From positions 168,797,024-168,861,023 of the forward strand of contig JBAIZL010000002.1 of assembly GCA_036971475.1 (NCBI GenBank): a stretch of DNA of 64,000 bases, given 5' to 3'. A model generated the notes under the pieces. That model saw only the letters and a program-made list of their open reading frames with translations. It was not told the origin of the DNA and ran no database searches. The position numbers were made by a program, and so were the translations under genes. Every line of letters begins with the position of its first letter. Position 1 is the stretch's first letter. The DNA comes from Prosapia bicincta. Taxonomy: Eukaryota; Arthropoda; Insecta; Hemiptera; Cercopidae. Below are positions 1 to 8,770 of the stretch, piece after piece.

Positions 1-186
1 AAAAAATACCCTTATCTCAAAAATGGCTTAATTTCGATCCCTTAATCTCTATCAAACGTACATTATGAATAGGACATTTTTATTTTGTTTTGGCTTCGCT
101 ATTTTGACTGCAAAACATCTTAATATATATGCAATTTACAATCGCACTTGCAACGGTGAGATGTGGCATTATAGCCCGTTGCAGTG

Positions 187-188
187 TT

Positions 189-219
<31 letters not shown>

Positions 220-380
220 TTGTGTGTGTCTGTGTGTTTGTTTGTGTGTGTGTGTGTGTTTGTGTGTGTCTGTGTGTTTGTTTGTGTGTGTGTGTTTGTG
301 TGTGTGCGTGCGAGAGAGAGAGGTGTTTGTGTGTGTGTGTGTGTGTGTGTTTGTTTGTGTGTGTGTGTGTGTCTGTGTGT

Positions 381-411
<31 letters not shown>

Positions 412-479
412 CGTGCGAGAGAGAGAGAGAGGTGTTTGTGTGTGTGTGTTTGTTTGTTTGTGTGTGTGTGTCTGTGTGT

Positions 480-516
<37 letters not shown>
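187..516. repeat. Compound (GT)n/(GA)n microsatellite
   Basis: Long interrupted GT tract with TTTG and CTGT interruptions and two GAGAGA blocks, each preceded by GCGTGCGAGA. The two GA blocks start about 105 bp apart (near 306 and 411), so the tract grew partly by duplication of a unit larger than the dinucleotide. Open frames across it encode only Cys/Val or Thr/His runs and are not genes. Confidence 0.95.
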
Positions 517-1080
517 GCAATGCCCCTCCTTTTTTATCTCGTAATATTTTCTGTTAATTTTTTTATTTTTATTCGCGCCTGCTTATCTCCGTTTCGCTCT
601 CGTGCTCTTGTAGCCTCGAGCGCTCTTAAAAGTTGCCTTGTGTTCGTCCGTTATTTGCCACGCCTAAAAGCAAGCCACTTCCCGCTGATTCATACTTTAC
701 AATTTGTATGAAAAAAATGGTTAAAAATCTTGGAAAATCCTGTTTCCAACCAGGCGCCGCCGGTATTAAAGTTGAAAATACCGTATTTTAAAGAAGTAAC
801 ATCGTTTACCTTTTACGTAAATTGGCTGTTACCTTTGGTGTAAGAAAACGAGGCTTTCAAAGACATCGGAAAAGAGAACAGCTAAAATTGAATTTATTAC
901 CGCTCGTTTAGCAAAGTATAAATGTCATCATTCAAGATGTACGAAAAGTAGAAAATTTATACAATTACATGTCCCTTTAGAGTATCTAAATAACGTATGC
1001 GCCATTAATTAACAGTAATGAAACTGTTGTAAGATTTCATTTTATTTTATGTACATAGTTTTACAAATACATACAAGTAA
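517..1080. other. Unassigned AT-rich DNA
   Basis: No gene, RNA or repeat recognised. A slightly more GC-rich patch lies around 575-680, but no long open frame with a recognisable protein is present. Confidence 0.5.
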
Positions 1081-1440
1081 AACGAAGCTAAACCGGTTAG
1101 ACTCGGTTATAAACAAGTTATATACGACTTCCGTTCCATTTGAGGAAATACTGGTACCTTTCTGGAACGTTTTGGATCATTTTGGTGAAGACGGGTTGTT
1201 TACGCTCGTTATACACAGGGTTGTTTTTTCATGTATTTGGTTGATAAGGTTGATGTGTCAGCATGAAAAATCTCCTTCGTCATACCCTAGGCGTAGATGT
1301 CAGATGGTGTAAGATCAGAGGAGTGGGCTAGGTAAGGAAAGTTTTAGTTGAGGAAGATAAGGCGGTTGCCAAGAGTCATTGTTGACTGAGGTAGTGTGGC
1401 TGGTTGAGCCATCTAGCTGGTACCATTCTGAACGAAAAGT
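1081..1440 (-). pseudogene. Probable mariner-like transposase C-terminal relic
   Basis: On the minus strand, 1335-1292 translates to a stretch containing SDLTPSDIY. This resembles the mariner D,D34D signature around the last catalytic aspartate (family form SPDLAPSDYH). Further along the same strand, about 1170-1110, a segment reads VPERYQYFLKWNG, similar to the C-terminal end of mariner transposases (typically LPERW followed by a short tail ending near a Gly). Stops and frame changes separate the pieces, and no intact transposase or clear terminal inverted repeats were found. The alternative is chance similarity; the two motifs in the correct order and spacing make a decayed mariner copy more likely. 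A translated search of the minus strand here against transposases would decide. Confidence 0.45.
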
Positions 1441-2098
1441 CACGTTTTAGGGCCCGACTACACCTCCTGAGGTATCCTGTAAAACTACCAATAATGACTC
1501 TATATCGGACATTCTGCTACAGGCGATTTAGTTTCAACATTTTTTATTTCGGCGTATTAGAAAATATATACGTAACACTAATTGGAGAAGGAAAGCTCAC
1601 CTATAAATGTAATAAAATGAAACAAAACACTCAATACCAGGACAGCGAAAGTTGCAAGTTATTATGGGAAGTTATAGAAACACGTTCAATGGTCCATAAT
1701 CATAAATCTAATAAATATAAACACTTTTCATTCAAGAGTGCTCAATAGAAAATTGTATTATTCTAGCGTTATGTAACTTCGTCCTTTGTCACGTTTCACT
1801 TGGCATATAACTTGCCTTATACTACGTTAACGTGTTTTTATTGTAGATAAAGAGAAAATATGTTTATAGAGTAAAGTGTGGACTTAAAACGGGCAACACA
1901 AGTTATTGCCTTCGAAGGATGTTTACATTCGAGGCGAGTTCTAAGTCACGAGCATATGTAAATTCTAAGCAGCTTAGGAATAAAGTTTACCTGCCTAGAT
2001 TTCGTTCCCTTTACGGATCAGTTTTCTATACACGAATACTGTGAGCGACTACAGGTTCCTACATCTAACGTTACAGCGAATTGTTTAGTTCATTGACC

Positions 2099-2100
<2 letters not shown>
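1441..2100. other. Unassigned AT-rich DNA
   Basis: Contains one open frame of about 114 codons (1404-1748, plus) without recognisable motifs, in AT-rich DNA where such frames arise by chance. I see nothing else. Confidence 0.4.

Positions 2101-2145
<45 letters not shown>
2101..2145. repeat. (TA)n microsatellite
   Basis: Uninterrupted AT dinucleotide run next to the palindromic PLE-derived element that follows. Confidence 0.95.
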
Positions 2146-2149
<4 letters not shown>

Positions 2150-2185
2150 TAAACTACACATTCATAAACAAATATTTGTTATTTT

Positions 2186-2398
2186 ATTTTTCTTTATATA
2201 TTGAAGCTGCTCGCTCATTGCAGTATTAGCATTATCAACATTTTTAAGTACCTTATAGCTCTATATATACATATGGACTCTAGATGATGACTCATGAGTC
2301 AGGAGACCATATGTAGTCATAGAACTATAAGGTACTATGAAATTTGGATAATGCTAATACTGCAGTCAGCGAAAAGCTTCAATAAATGAAGAAAAAAA
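2186..2398. mobile_element. Palindromic PLE terminal-repeat pair (degenerate)
   Basis: Two arms of about 95 bp in inverted orientation around a centre near 2292-2295, where a short GACTCATGAGTC palindrome lies. The outer parts read TATTGAAGC and GCTTCAATA. The right arm ends with CAGCGAAAAGCTTC, the same terminal motif seen at 2649, 24075 and 26070. Arms are diverged but clearly complementary. Interpreted as two PLE pseudo-LTR fragments joined head to head; the hammerhead-like core here is decayed (GGATAAT in place of CTGANGA). Confidence 0.6.
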
Positions 2399-2439
2399 AA
2401 TTAATATTCTTGTTTATGAAAGAGTCGTTTAATTGTATA

Positions 2440-2723
2440 TATATATAATTAATAAATTAAAAATATTTCAAAAACAAGAATACTTTTAATGAATATATTT
2501 ATTCAAAGCTTTTCGCCGATAAAATAGTACCAGCATCTTCAGGAAAATAATTATCTAGTAAAATATTTTTACAAAATTATCTACAATTTTGTAAAAATAT
2601 TTTATTAGATAATTATTTTCCTGAAGATGCTGGTACTATTTTATCGGCGAAAAGCTTTGAATAAATATATTCATTAAAAGTATTCTTGTTTTTGAAATAT
2701 TTTCAATTTATTAACTATATTAC
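2440..2723. mobile_element. Near-perfect palindrome of two PLE terminal repeats
   Basis: Inverted repeat with arms of about 138 bp (2440-2578 and 2585-2723) and a 6-nt spacer. Only a few mismatches distinguish the arms. Each arm contains the CTGAAGA / GCTGGT / ATCGGC / GAAAAGCTTT motif described separately. The palindrome lies between (TA)n tracts. Inverted joined terminal repeats are typical of Penelope-like retroelements; no coding part is present, so it is a non-autonomous or degenerate copy. Confidence 0.7.
2618..2661 (+). ncRNA. Hammerhead-ribozyme-like motif (PLE)
   Basis: Order seen: helix I strand TTC (2618-2620), core CTGAAGA (2621-2627), one unpaired T, helix II GCTGGT pairing with ATCGGC (2643-2648; two G-U pairs), GAA, self-complementary AAGCTT (2652-2657), T at the cleavage position, then GAA closing helix I. 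The arrangement matches a hammerhead with a minimal helix III. It departs from the canonical form by the extra base after the core. The left palindrome arm carries the minus-strand copy. Confidence 0.45.
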
Positions 2724-2748
2724 AAGAAAACATATCACCATATTTAAT

Positions 2749-2751
2749 ATA

Positions 2752-2817
<66 letters not shown>

Positions 2818-2820
2818 GAA

Positions 2821-2899
<79 letters not shown>

Positions 2900-2972
2900 A
2901 CAGAGAGAGAGAGAGAGAGAGAGAGAGTGAGAGTGTGTGTGTGTGTGTCTGTACGTGTGTGTGTGTGTGTGT

Positions 2973-3021
<49 letters not shown>

Positions 3022-3032
3022 TGTGTGAGTGA

Positions 3033-3117
<85 letters not shown>

Positions 3118-3205
3118 TGTGTGTGAGTGTGTGTGTGTGAGTGAGTGTGTATGTGTGTGTGTGTGTGTGTGTGTGTCTGTCTGTGTGTGACTGTGTGTTT
3201 TTGTG
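2749..3205. repeat. (TA)n then compound (GT)n/(GA)n microsatellite
   Basis: TA dinucleotides to about 2836, then GT repeats to about 3205 with a GA block near 2900-2930 and scattered CTGT and GAGT interruptions. Confidence 0.95.
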
Positions 3206-4429
3206 TAGAGCTTTGCTCACCATATACTGTATGTGATCATTTTATAAGCTTTGTAGTATGTTTTCCAAGTAGTTCATTTTGGTATTGCTAATATTTTTTT
3301 AATATTTCTAATTATGCTGTGTATAAAATTTTATTTTTAAATAAATTTGGTGTAAAATACTAATATACAGTTTGTTGTTGATCTTCTAAACCTATAAGTT
3401 CGTGCATGAACCTAGATGAATTAAGTTTCGTAAAGTTCACCTATTTCAAATCTACTCTAGGTTCAACATTTTTCGAACAAATTCTATTGAGTAAAGTTAT
3501 AATTAAATCTTAACCCCTTACAACACTATAAAAGATGGCTGTCAACTCTTCAAGCGTATTACGAATCAGGTTAAGCTTATTCCACCCAAATCGAATTTTT
3601 CCATCATGAAAACATCCAGAAACTGAATTACTAGAACGCAATTTATTAAATTTATTTAGCAGTCTGCCGATTTCTTTTCGATATAAAAACATTAATATAT
3701 TTTACAAAAATGAAATAAACATTTCATTTTCTTCAATAAATAAACATTTATATAAACGTTTACAATTCTTTAAATAACTTAATTTAACAATTCAAAACTT
3801 GTTTTAGAAAGAAAACCTAAACAAACTTTATTCTTTTATCGTTTCTGGATGTATTTACTAAGACTAAGTTAAAATAGTTCTGGAATGAGACAAAGAACTA
3901 CCAAAATCATTTAGGTACATGTATTATAATAATACCAATTATTAAGTAGCAACATTTATACTTTCATTAACCAAAACCCATTCCAAAAAATTATTATAAT
4001 GTTATAAACATATCTAATGATACAATAAATTATCCAATACAGTTAAACCATTTAATAATAATATGCGATATAACTTGTATAGAAGAAAATATATTTAAAG
4101 ATCGTATACATACACCCTCTGCATTACTTTATGTAGAATTCGTATTACTTCACAATCTCCCTATATATTTATATATCTTGTTTAAACTTTAAACCGTTAA
4201 TAAAATACTTTTTTTATTCATCCATATAGCTTCAAAATAATTTTACATATTAATTATTATTATATGTATTATTATTATTATATATTACACATAAATTATA
4301 TATTTTATAAATAAAGTAAGAGAAACATGTTTATTATGTTTTATAGTATTAAGAGCAATCTGGAATTACAATCTAGAAAACTATAATTTACAACGTAGTC
4401 AGACATGTTCTACAACAATAAGTGAGTCT
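3206..4429. other. Unassigned AT-rich DNA with a dispersed repeat fragment
   Basis: Very AT-rich, no gene recognised. Around 4193-4250 the sequence GTTAATAAAATACTTTTTTT with the following ATTCAT resembles 13,330-13,390 and the 105-bp repeats at 25,328-25,625, so it belongs to a dispersed tail-like repeat found near PLE pieces. Confidence 0.4.
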
Positions 4430-4600
4430 AACTTGTTACTTATTGTTTTCTAGATTAAGATTTTATGATAAGACCCTCTGATGATGATGATATAGTTATC
4501 GTAATGTGCATGAGGGTTTAATCTTAGACAACTGGCATTATAGGCTATTTTTGTAGAATTGGGGTTGTTAGAAATATCTTTATTGTAACGTTGTTTATTT
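4430..4600 (+). mobile_element. PLE terminal-repeat fragment
   Basis: Diverged copy of the family forming the palindrome at 19,425-19,765. Shared landmarks in order are TTTTCTAGATTA (compare TTTGCTAGATTG), CTCTGATGATGATGA, GTGCATGAGGGTTTAATCT, and a tail with TTTTTGTAG and TTTATTGTAA. Only one arm is present. Confidence 0.6.
4474..4516 (+). ncRNA. Hammerhead-ribozyme-like motif, inactive-looking
   Basis: Helix I CCCT (4474-4477) pairs with AGGG (4513-4516). Core CTGATGA, one unpaired T, helix II GATGAT/GTTATC (with G-U pairs), then GTA where GAA is expected, helix III ATGTGCAT, and G at the cleavage position where H is required. Pairing survives but two core positions are wrong, so this copy is probably dead. 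Confidence 0.4.
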
Positions 4601-5474
4601 ATAAAATTATATTTGATAATTGATTTTGTATCTGCAAAATATTATGAATATTTTAAATATTTGTAAAAATTAAATAACATATCAAAATATAAATATAATA
4701 CAAATATTACTCTTTAAAAATAAATTTCAAGTATTACAAAATCGTCAAAACACACTGGAAAACCACACATATTTTGATAAATTTTATTTATACAAGAATA
4801 ATTTTAAATTTGTCCTTGATAACTAAATAATCCAAATAATAATTTAATATTTAAAAGAATAACAATTTTAGATTTCCCTGTATAATTATGCGTCCTTATC
4901 TACCTGTGACACAACTTGATTCTGCTTGTATAATACCCAACACAATAACTTTAACAAAATGGACCATCATTAGACTAGCATTAACTAGTAAGGTAAACCC
5001 AGGGGAGCGTGAAATCTTTACAATTAGGAGATGAGTATGTCACAGTATTATAGACTTAACTAATGAAGTGTCTACGTTTTCTCTTAGGCAAAAACACTCT
5101 ATGGCGGATGTTATTAGAAAAAAACAGAGGCTATTTTAGATGTCTTTTTGGGTGAGATAATGCCGAGAGGCTATTGGTTGTAATAAAATACTACGACTTT
5201 GTTATTGGTGCAGGATCTAGGCAATGGTTCTAGTTAACCAATGTTATTGTGATCGGAAAACACGGAAAACAATGGGCTTTATTTACAATGAAATCCCTGG
5301 AGACGGTTAGGTCAAGGGGACAAAGGACGTAAAAATAAGTGCTAACATTTTTAATGCAATTTTGGAAACTTTGTTATTTTGTTGTGAGCAATGAAGTTGC
5401 CCTTGTTACTTGCAGGATAATTCTAAAACCTACTTCGTCAATAGTTTGTCTTATTTATATAATATTTACTAAAA
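4601..5474. other. Unassigned AT-rich DNA
   Basis: No gene or repeat recognised on either strand. Confidence 0.4.
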
Positions 5475-5480
5475 CACACA

Positions 5481-5539
<59 letters not shown>

Positions 5540-5612
5540 ACACACACACACACGTACACATACACTCACATACACATACTCATAGACACACACACACACA
5601 AACACGCACATA

Positions 5613-5679
<67 letters not shown>

Positions 5680-5680
5680 A
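5475..5680. repeat. (CA)n(TA)n microsatellite, insertion target of the LTR element
   Basis: CA repeats to about 5607, then TA repeats to 5680, where the 5' LTR begins abruptly. TA repeats resume directly after the 3' LTR at 11,221, so the retrotransposon split this tract. Confidence 0.9.
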
Positions 5681-5979
5681 AGTTATATGAGCATTTTATG
5701 TGAACATTTCATAATTAAATGCGTGCTAGGAAAATTCCTGCCTACGCAGCTTTTGTATTATATAGGTGGTGAGAACAGAGCCCCGGCAGTGTGTAAGTCG
5801 CCTCTGTATCGCACAGACGTTTTCCGCTCCAACTGTATGTACATCAGTTGTATTTGAATTGTTTTATTAAGTATAATTTATGTAACAGTTTCCAAATTAA
5901 TTGTTTATTAAATTCAACAAAGGTTTGTAAAAAAAAATCATTTTTTTAAAACTTTTCGTGCTTAATATAACACGTAACT
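5681..5979 (+). repeat. 5' LTR
   Basis: Matches 10,921-11,220 almost base for base. Begins AGTTATATGA and ends CACGTAACT; the terminal 5 bp are inverted (AGTTA/TAACT). Visible differences from the 3' LTR include GCATTT/ACATTT, CCTGCCTACGCAGC/CCTGCTTACGCACC and TTTTCCGC/TTTTCGGC. The final T may be shared with the PBS. Confidence 0.95.
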
Positions 5980-5994
5980 GGCGCAGTCGGTAGG
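5979..5994 (+). promoter_or_regulatory. Primer-binding site for tRNA-Ser
   Basis: TGGCGCAGTCGGTAGG starts at the last base of the LTR. It is the primer site used by the 17.6/297/tom group of gypsy elements and is complementary to the 3' end of tRNA-Ser. It would prime minus-strand DNA synthesis. Confidence 0.85.
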
Positions 5995-6070
5995 ACATCT
6001 CGGGAGAATTAATGAACATAATTTTTATCGTTTTCAATCGTTAACCGAGATACTGCAAAAACTCGATTCA

Positions 6071-6091
6071 TTACAGAGCGCATATCTGTAA
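6071..6091 (+). promoter_or_regulatory. Leader hairpin 1 with AGCGCATAT loop
   Basis: Perfect 6-bp stem TTACAG/CTGTAA around the 9-nt loop AGCGCATAT, 77 nt past the PBS in the untranslated leader. The loop is identical to that of hairpin 2 while the stem is different. Confidence 0.7.
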
Positions 6092-6132
6092 CGACATCAA
6101 GAAAACTTTAGTAGTGTGAATATCTACAACAA

Positions 6133-6157
6133 CTTAATAGAGCGCATATCTATTAAG
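6133..6157 (+). promoter_or_regulatory. Leader hairpin 2 with the same loop
   Basis: Perfect 8-bp stem CTTAATAG/CTATTAAG around the identical loop AGCGCATAT. Together with hairpin 1 it shows compensated stems under a conserved loop. A possible third hairpin (CACGA/TCGTG) follows at 6160-6176. Position before gag fits a packaging or dimerisation signal; this is inference. Confidence 0.7.
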
Positions 6158-6340
6158 AGCACGACTGAATATCGTGTAAGTGAAAAGTGAAAAATGAAAA
6201 TTGTTCAAATGAGCAAAGTATTTTGGATCCACTTGTAAGTAGATCGTAAGAAATAGAGTTAAGAAAAAGTAGAGTAAATACTTTTTAATTTTATATCATT
6301 GATTTTAATTTTATTATTTTAAAGAAAATAATATTTTAAA

Positions 6341-7438
6341 ATGACAACGCCAACATTAAAGAAGGAATATCTTGATATGATTCCTGAGTATAGTGGAGAG
6401 CCCACTATGCTCCACAGATTTGTTTCAATATGCGATAAGGTAGTAAATAAGTTTTATGTAAACGAAAATCCAGAGGATTTTCAAAATGAATATCTATTTT
6501 CTTCTATACTAGCTACGTTAAAATGCCAAGCATTAGAAATGGTAGTAAACTCAAATTCATATAATTGGTATGAGATTAAAAAAGTATTATTATCCAGCTA
6601 TTCAGACAAAAGAGATTGCTTTACTTTAAATTTAGAAATGGCTGAGTTAAAACAAGAAAATAACGAACCACCTTTTAAATTTTATGAGAGAATTTAAAAA
6701 CTATTAAATTTACAGATCTCATTTTTTATTAATAAAGAGCCTCAAAGACAATTGGCCAAAGATGTTTTGATAGAATATGTACAGAAATTAGGGTTAGGAG
6801 TTCTCCTTAGAGGTTTACATGAACCCGTAGGATCGCTAATGCGCACCAAAAATCCAGATTCTCTTAGCGAAGCACTTAACTTGCATACTAATGACTTTCA
6901 ATTTAAAAATAACAAATTATTTCAAAATATTAAACAGAACATTCCACCTAGGGCCCCACAATACCCGCCTATTCGCAAACCCCTTCCTAACAAACAAACC
7001 TTCCAAAATTATAGGCCCAACTACAAAAATAATCCTAACCAATTTACTAAACCTAATTCATACGTACAGCAAAATCAACAACCGAGACAGTCTAACAATT
7101 ACACACCATTAAAAGTTCATCAAAAATTTGAACCAGAACCAATGAGCATTTCCACACGTCAAACAGGGAATACAATTAGACAAAATAGACTTTATCAGAT
7201 GACAGGGAAACCAATAGAAGAAGAAAATTACGATCAAACTATGAATCGATTGACTGAACAGATGACTAACTCTTATCTGACCGAACAAACGGAATATGAA
7301 CCGCAAGAGGACCCTGACAGCTACATAGATTTTGATGTTTCAACGCAAGAGGATAACGCATGCGGATTCACTCAAGAGGACAATCATACCCTAAATCATT
7401 TTTTAGGACTAACCACAATAAAAAGACATTTTCCATAA
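6341..7438 (+). pseudogene. gag: gag of the LTR retrotransposon (one in-frame stop)
   Basis: Gag would form the intracellular virus-like particle that packages the element RNA. The frame opens at ATG 6341, 360 nt past the PBS, and runs about 365 codons to a stop at 7436-7438. It is interrupted once by TAA at 6695-6697 without any frame change, so a single substitution broke it. The N-terminal part (residues 1-180) is the helical capsid-like region; the next 130 residues are rich in Gln, Asn, Pro and Lys. No CCHC zinc knuckle is visible, as is usual for gypsy/errantivirus Gag. The last 34 bases overlap pol in the -1 frame. Identification rests on position, composition and the downstream pol rather than on a sequence search. 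Readthrough of the stop is possible in principle but mutation is the simpler reading. Confidence 0.8.
7399..7405 (+). promoter_or_regulatory. -1 ribosomal frameshift slippery site
   Basis: TTTTTTA read in the gag frame as (CA)T TTT TTA. It fits the X XXY YYZ rule exactly and lies 31 nt before the gag stop. Slipping by -1 leads directly into the frame that encodes the protease. It is the same heptamer used at several retroviral gag-pol junctions. I did not identify a convincing downstream pseudoknot by eye. Confidence 0.75.
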
Positions 7439-7743
7439 TACATATCGAAGACGACACAAACGAACTACCGTACATCCACGATCCCAAGACCGACCTAAAG
7501 ATGCTGATTGACACTGGAAGCACAAGATCATTTATTAAAAAATCAATAGCTTTCCAATTTTTTAAAAACACCCTAAAACAAGAACCATTTGAAGTGAGTA
7601 CAGCTCATGGAGTATCAAAAGAAAAATACAGTTTTACACTACCACTTTTGGGAAAAGAAACAACCAAATTCTATTTATTTGATTTCCATAAAGACTTTGT
7701 CTTACTCCTTGGATTGGATAACATAAAAGAATTAAAAATTAAC
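7406..7743 (+). pseudogene. pol: pol part 1: retropepsin-like protease
   Basis: Aspartic protease that would cut the Gag-Pol polyprotein. In the -1 frame relative to gag, the catalytic motif LIDTGSTRS is seen with the active-site Asp codon at 7510-7512. The C-terminal LLLGLDNI at about 7695-7720 matches the conserved G-hydrophobic-D segment near the retropepsin C-terminus. The frame is cut off two codons after 7743 by the inserted palindromic element and resumes in the same frame at 7994. Before that insertion this part was open. The protease therefore had its essential residues when the insertion struck. Confidence 0.85.
7733..7743 (+). repeat. Target-site duplication, left copy
   Basis: TAAAAATTAAC, repeated exactly at 7983-7993 on the other side of the 239-bp insertion. 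It encodes the end of the protease segment. Confidence 0.85.
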
Positions 7744-7982
7744 ATATGTTGATTCCATCTTCGCGTGAGCTACTAGTAATCACTTACAACTTTTTAAAAA
7801 AAATGTTTTAACTTGCCTATAGTAGCACTTACTTTTTTTTGTGTTGAGGACGGCCGTTTCGGGAGATGTGTCCCTTTGTCCCTTTGACAAAGGGACACAT
7901 CTCCCGAAACGGCCGTCCTCAACACAAAAAAAGTAAGTGCTACTATAGGCAAGTTAAAACGTTTTTTTAAAAAAGTTGTAAG
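7744..7982. mobile_element. 239-bp palindromic insertion in pol (PLE-like non-autonomous element)
   Basis: Interrupts pol between two copies of TAAAAATTAAC. From about 7782 to 7983 it is a long palindrome (centre 7883; inner arms match exactly from 7841 to 7880 and 7886 to 7925). A unique 38-bp tail (7744-7781) precedes it on the left only. Removing the insertion plus one target copy restores the reading frame exactly. One-sided extensions of 30-40 bp beside inverted terminal repeats are known from Penelope. The inner arm has a hammerhead-like fold with a GTC cleavage triplet. Confidence 0.8.
7884..7917 (+). ncRNA. Hammerhead-like half motif in the pol insertion
   Basis: Core-like TTGACAA (7884-7890), one unpaired A, helix II GGGA/TCCC, GAA, perfect self-complementary helix III ACGGCCGT (7909-7916), and C at the cleavage position, giving the classical GTC triplet. 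No helix I partner is found upstream, so the motif looks truncated at the palindrome centre. The left arm carries the minus-strand copy. Confidence 0.35.
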
Positions 7983-7993
7983 TAAAAATTAAC
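7983..7993 (+). repeat. Target-site duplication, right copy
   Basis: Second exact copy of TAAAAATTAAC. An 11-bp duplication fits PLE-type integration better than the 4-6 bp usual for LTR elements or the TA/TTAA of common DNA transposons. Confidence 0.85.
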
Positions 7994-8770
7994 TTACATT
8001 TTGTGAATGATAAATTAATATTTCGCAATGAGCAAATCCCGATTAAATATTTTAACACAGAAGAACAAAATAATAATAATAATAATAATAATAAAGGCGA
8101 ATGTCAGGTACAGGACGCAAAAAAGGGAACAAGTTATGTTATACAAGCCCGCACTAGCCAAACGATTAAATTTAGAATACAAAATATTCAAGACGGAGAA
8201 GGACTCTTACCATACAAACACTTAAATGGATTAGAAATTCCGCAGTGTATAGTCTCAGTACACAAGGGAGAAGCCTACTGCCCTATAATAAACAACACAG
8301 AAGTAAATGTAGAATTAACAGTAAATGAACCATTAGAATTAAAATCTTTAGAAAAATACAATATCCTTGAACCTGATACAATGCAAACGAAAGCTAATTT
8401 CAATTTATTAGATTATAAACAAGAAAAATCGAGAAGGAAAAATTTAGATTTATCAAAATTTAGAATGGAACATATGAACTTAGAAGAAAAATCCGCTATA
8501 ACAAGTTTAATAGAAGACTATGCAGATTTATTCCATATTGAGGGAAACGATTTAACTTTTACCAACCAAATAAAACATGTTATTAGGACTACTGACGAAA
8601 TTCCCGTATACTCTAGAAATTATAGATATCCAGAGGTTTACAAAAACGAAATTAATAAACAAACTGAGGACATGCTTGAACAAGGAATTATTAGACCTTC
8701 AAATTCTCCATGGAACTCTCCTGTCTGGATTGTACCCAAAAAACAAGACGCTTCTGGCAAAAGAAAATTT
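7994..8770 (+). pseudogene. pol: pol part 2: protease-RT linker and N-terminal RT fragment
   Basis: Continues the protease frame after the insertion. A run of eight Asn codons (AAT microsatellite, 8071-8095) lies in the linker. The last 60 codons are the N-terminal fingers of a gypsy RT: a stretch with IPVYSRNYRYP, then EQGIIRPSNSPWNSPVWIVPKK, a well-conserved family signature broken here only to keep the quote short. Right after GKRKF the protein stops at TGA 8771-8773. The family's next motif (VDYR-like, then the YVDD-type catalytic motif and RNase H) is missing altogether. Sequence beyond the junction matches the region between RNase H and integrase, so an internal deletion of roughly 1.5-2 kb (my estimate from usual family length) joined the two. 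Confidence 0.85.

Noticed and set aside
65..711. Overlapping open frames across the (GT)n tract, and similar ones at 2,744-3,223, 5,339-5,857, 13,354-13,721, 15,551-15,909 and 25,695-26,374
   Set aside because: Pure dinucleotide translation (Cys-Val, Thr-His or Ile-Tyr runs); no protein evidence.
1404..1748. 114-codon open frame
   Set aside because: No motif or signal; AT-rich context and overlap with the border of a transposon relic make chance the best explanation.
6695..6697. Programmed stop-codon readthrough in gag
   Set aside because: The element already has a -1 slippery site at the proper place, and other lesions show it is decaying; a point mutation is simpler.
8710..8770. Apparent continuation of the integrase-side frame upstream into the RT region
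   Set aside because: In this stretch the other frame encodes the real RT fingers motif; the overlap is a shadow before the deletion junction.
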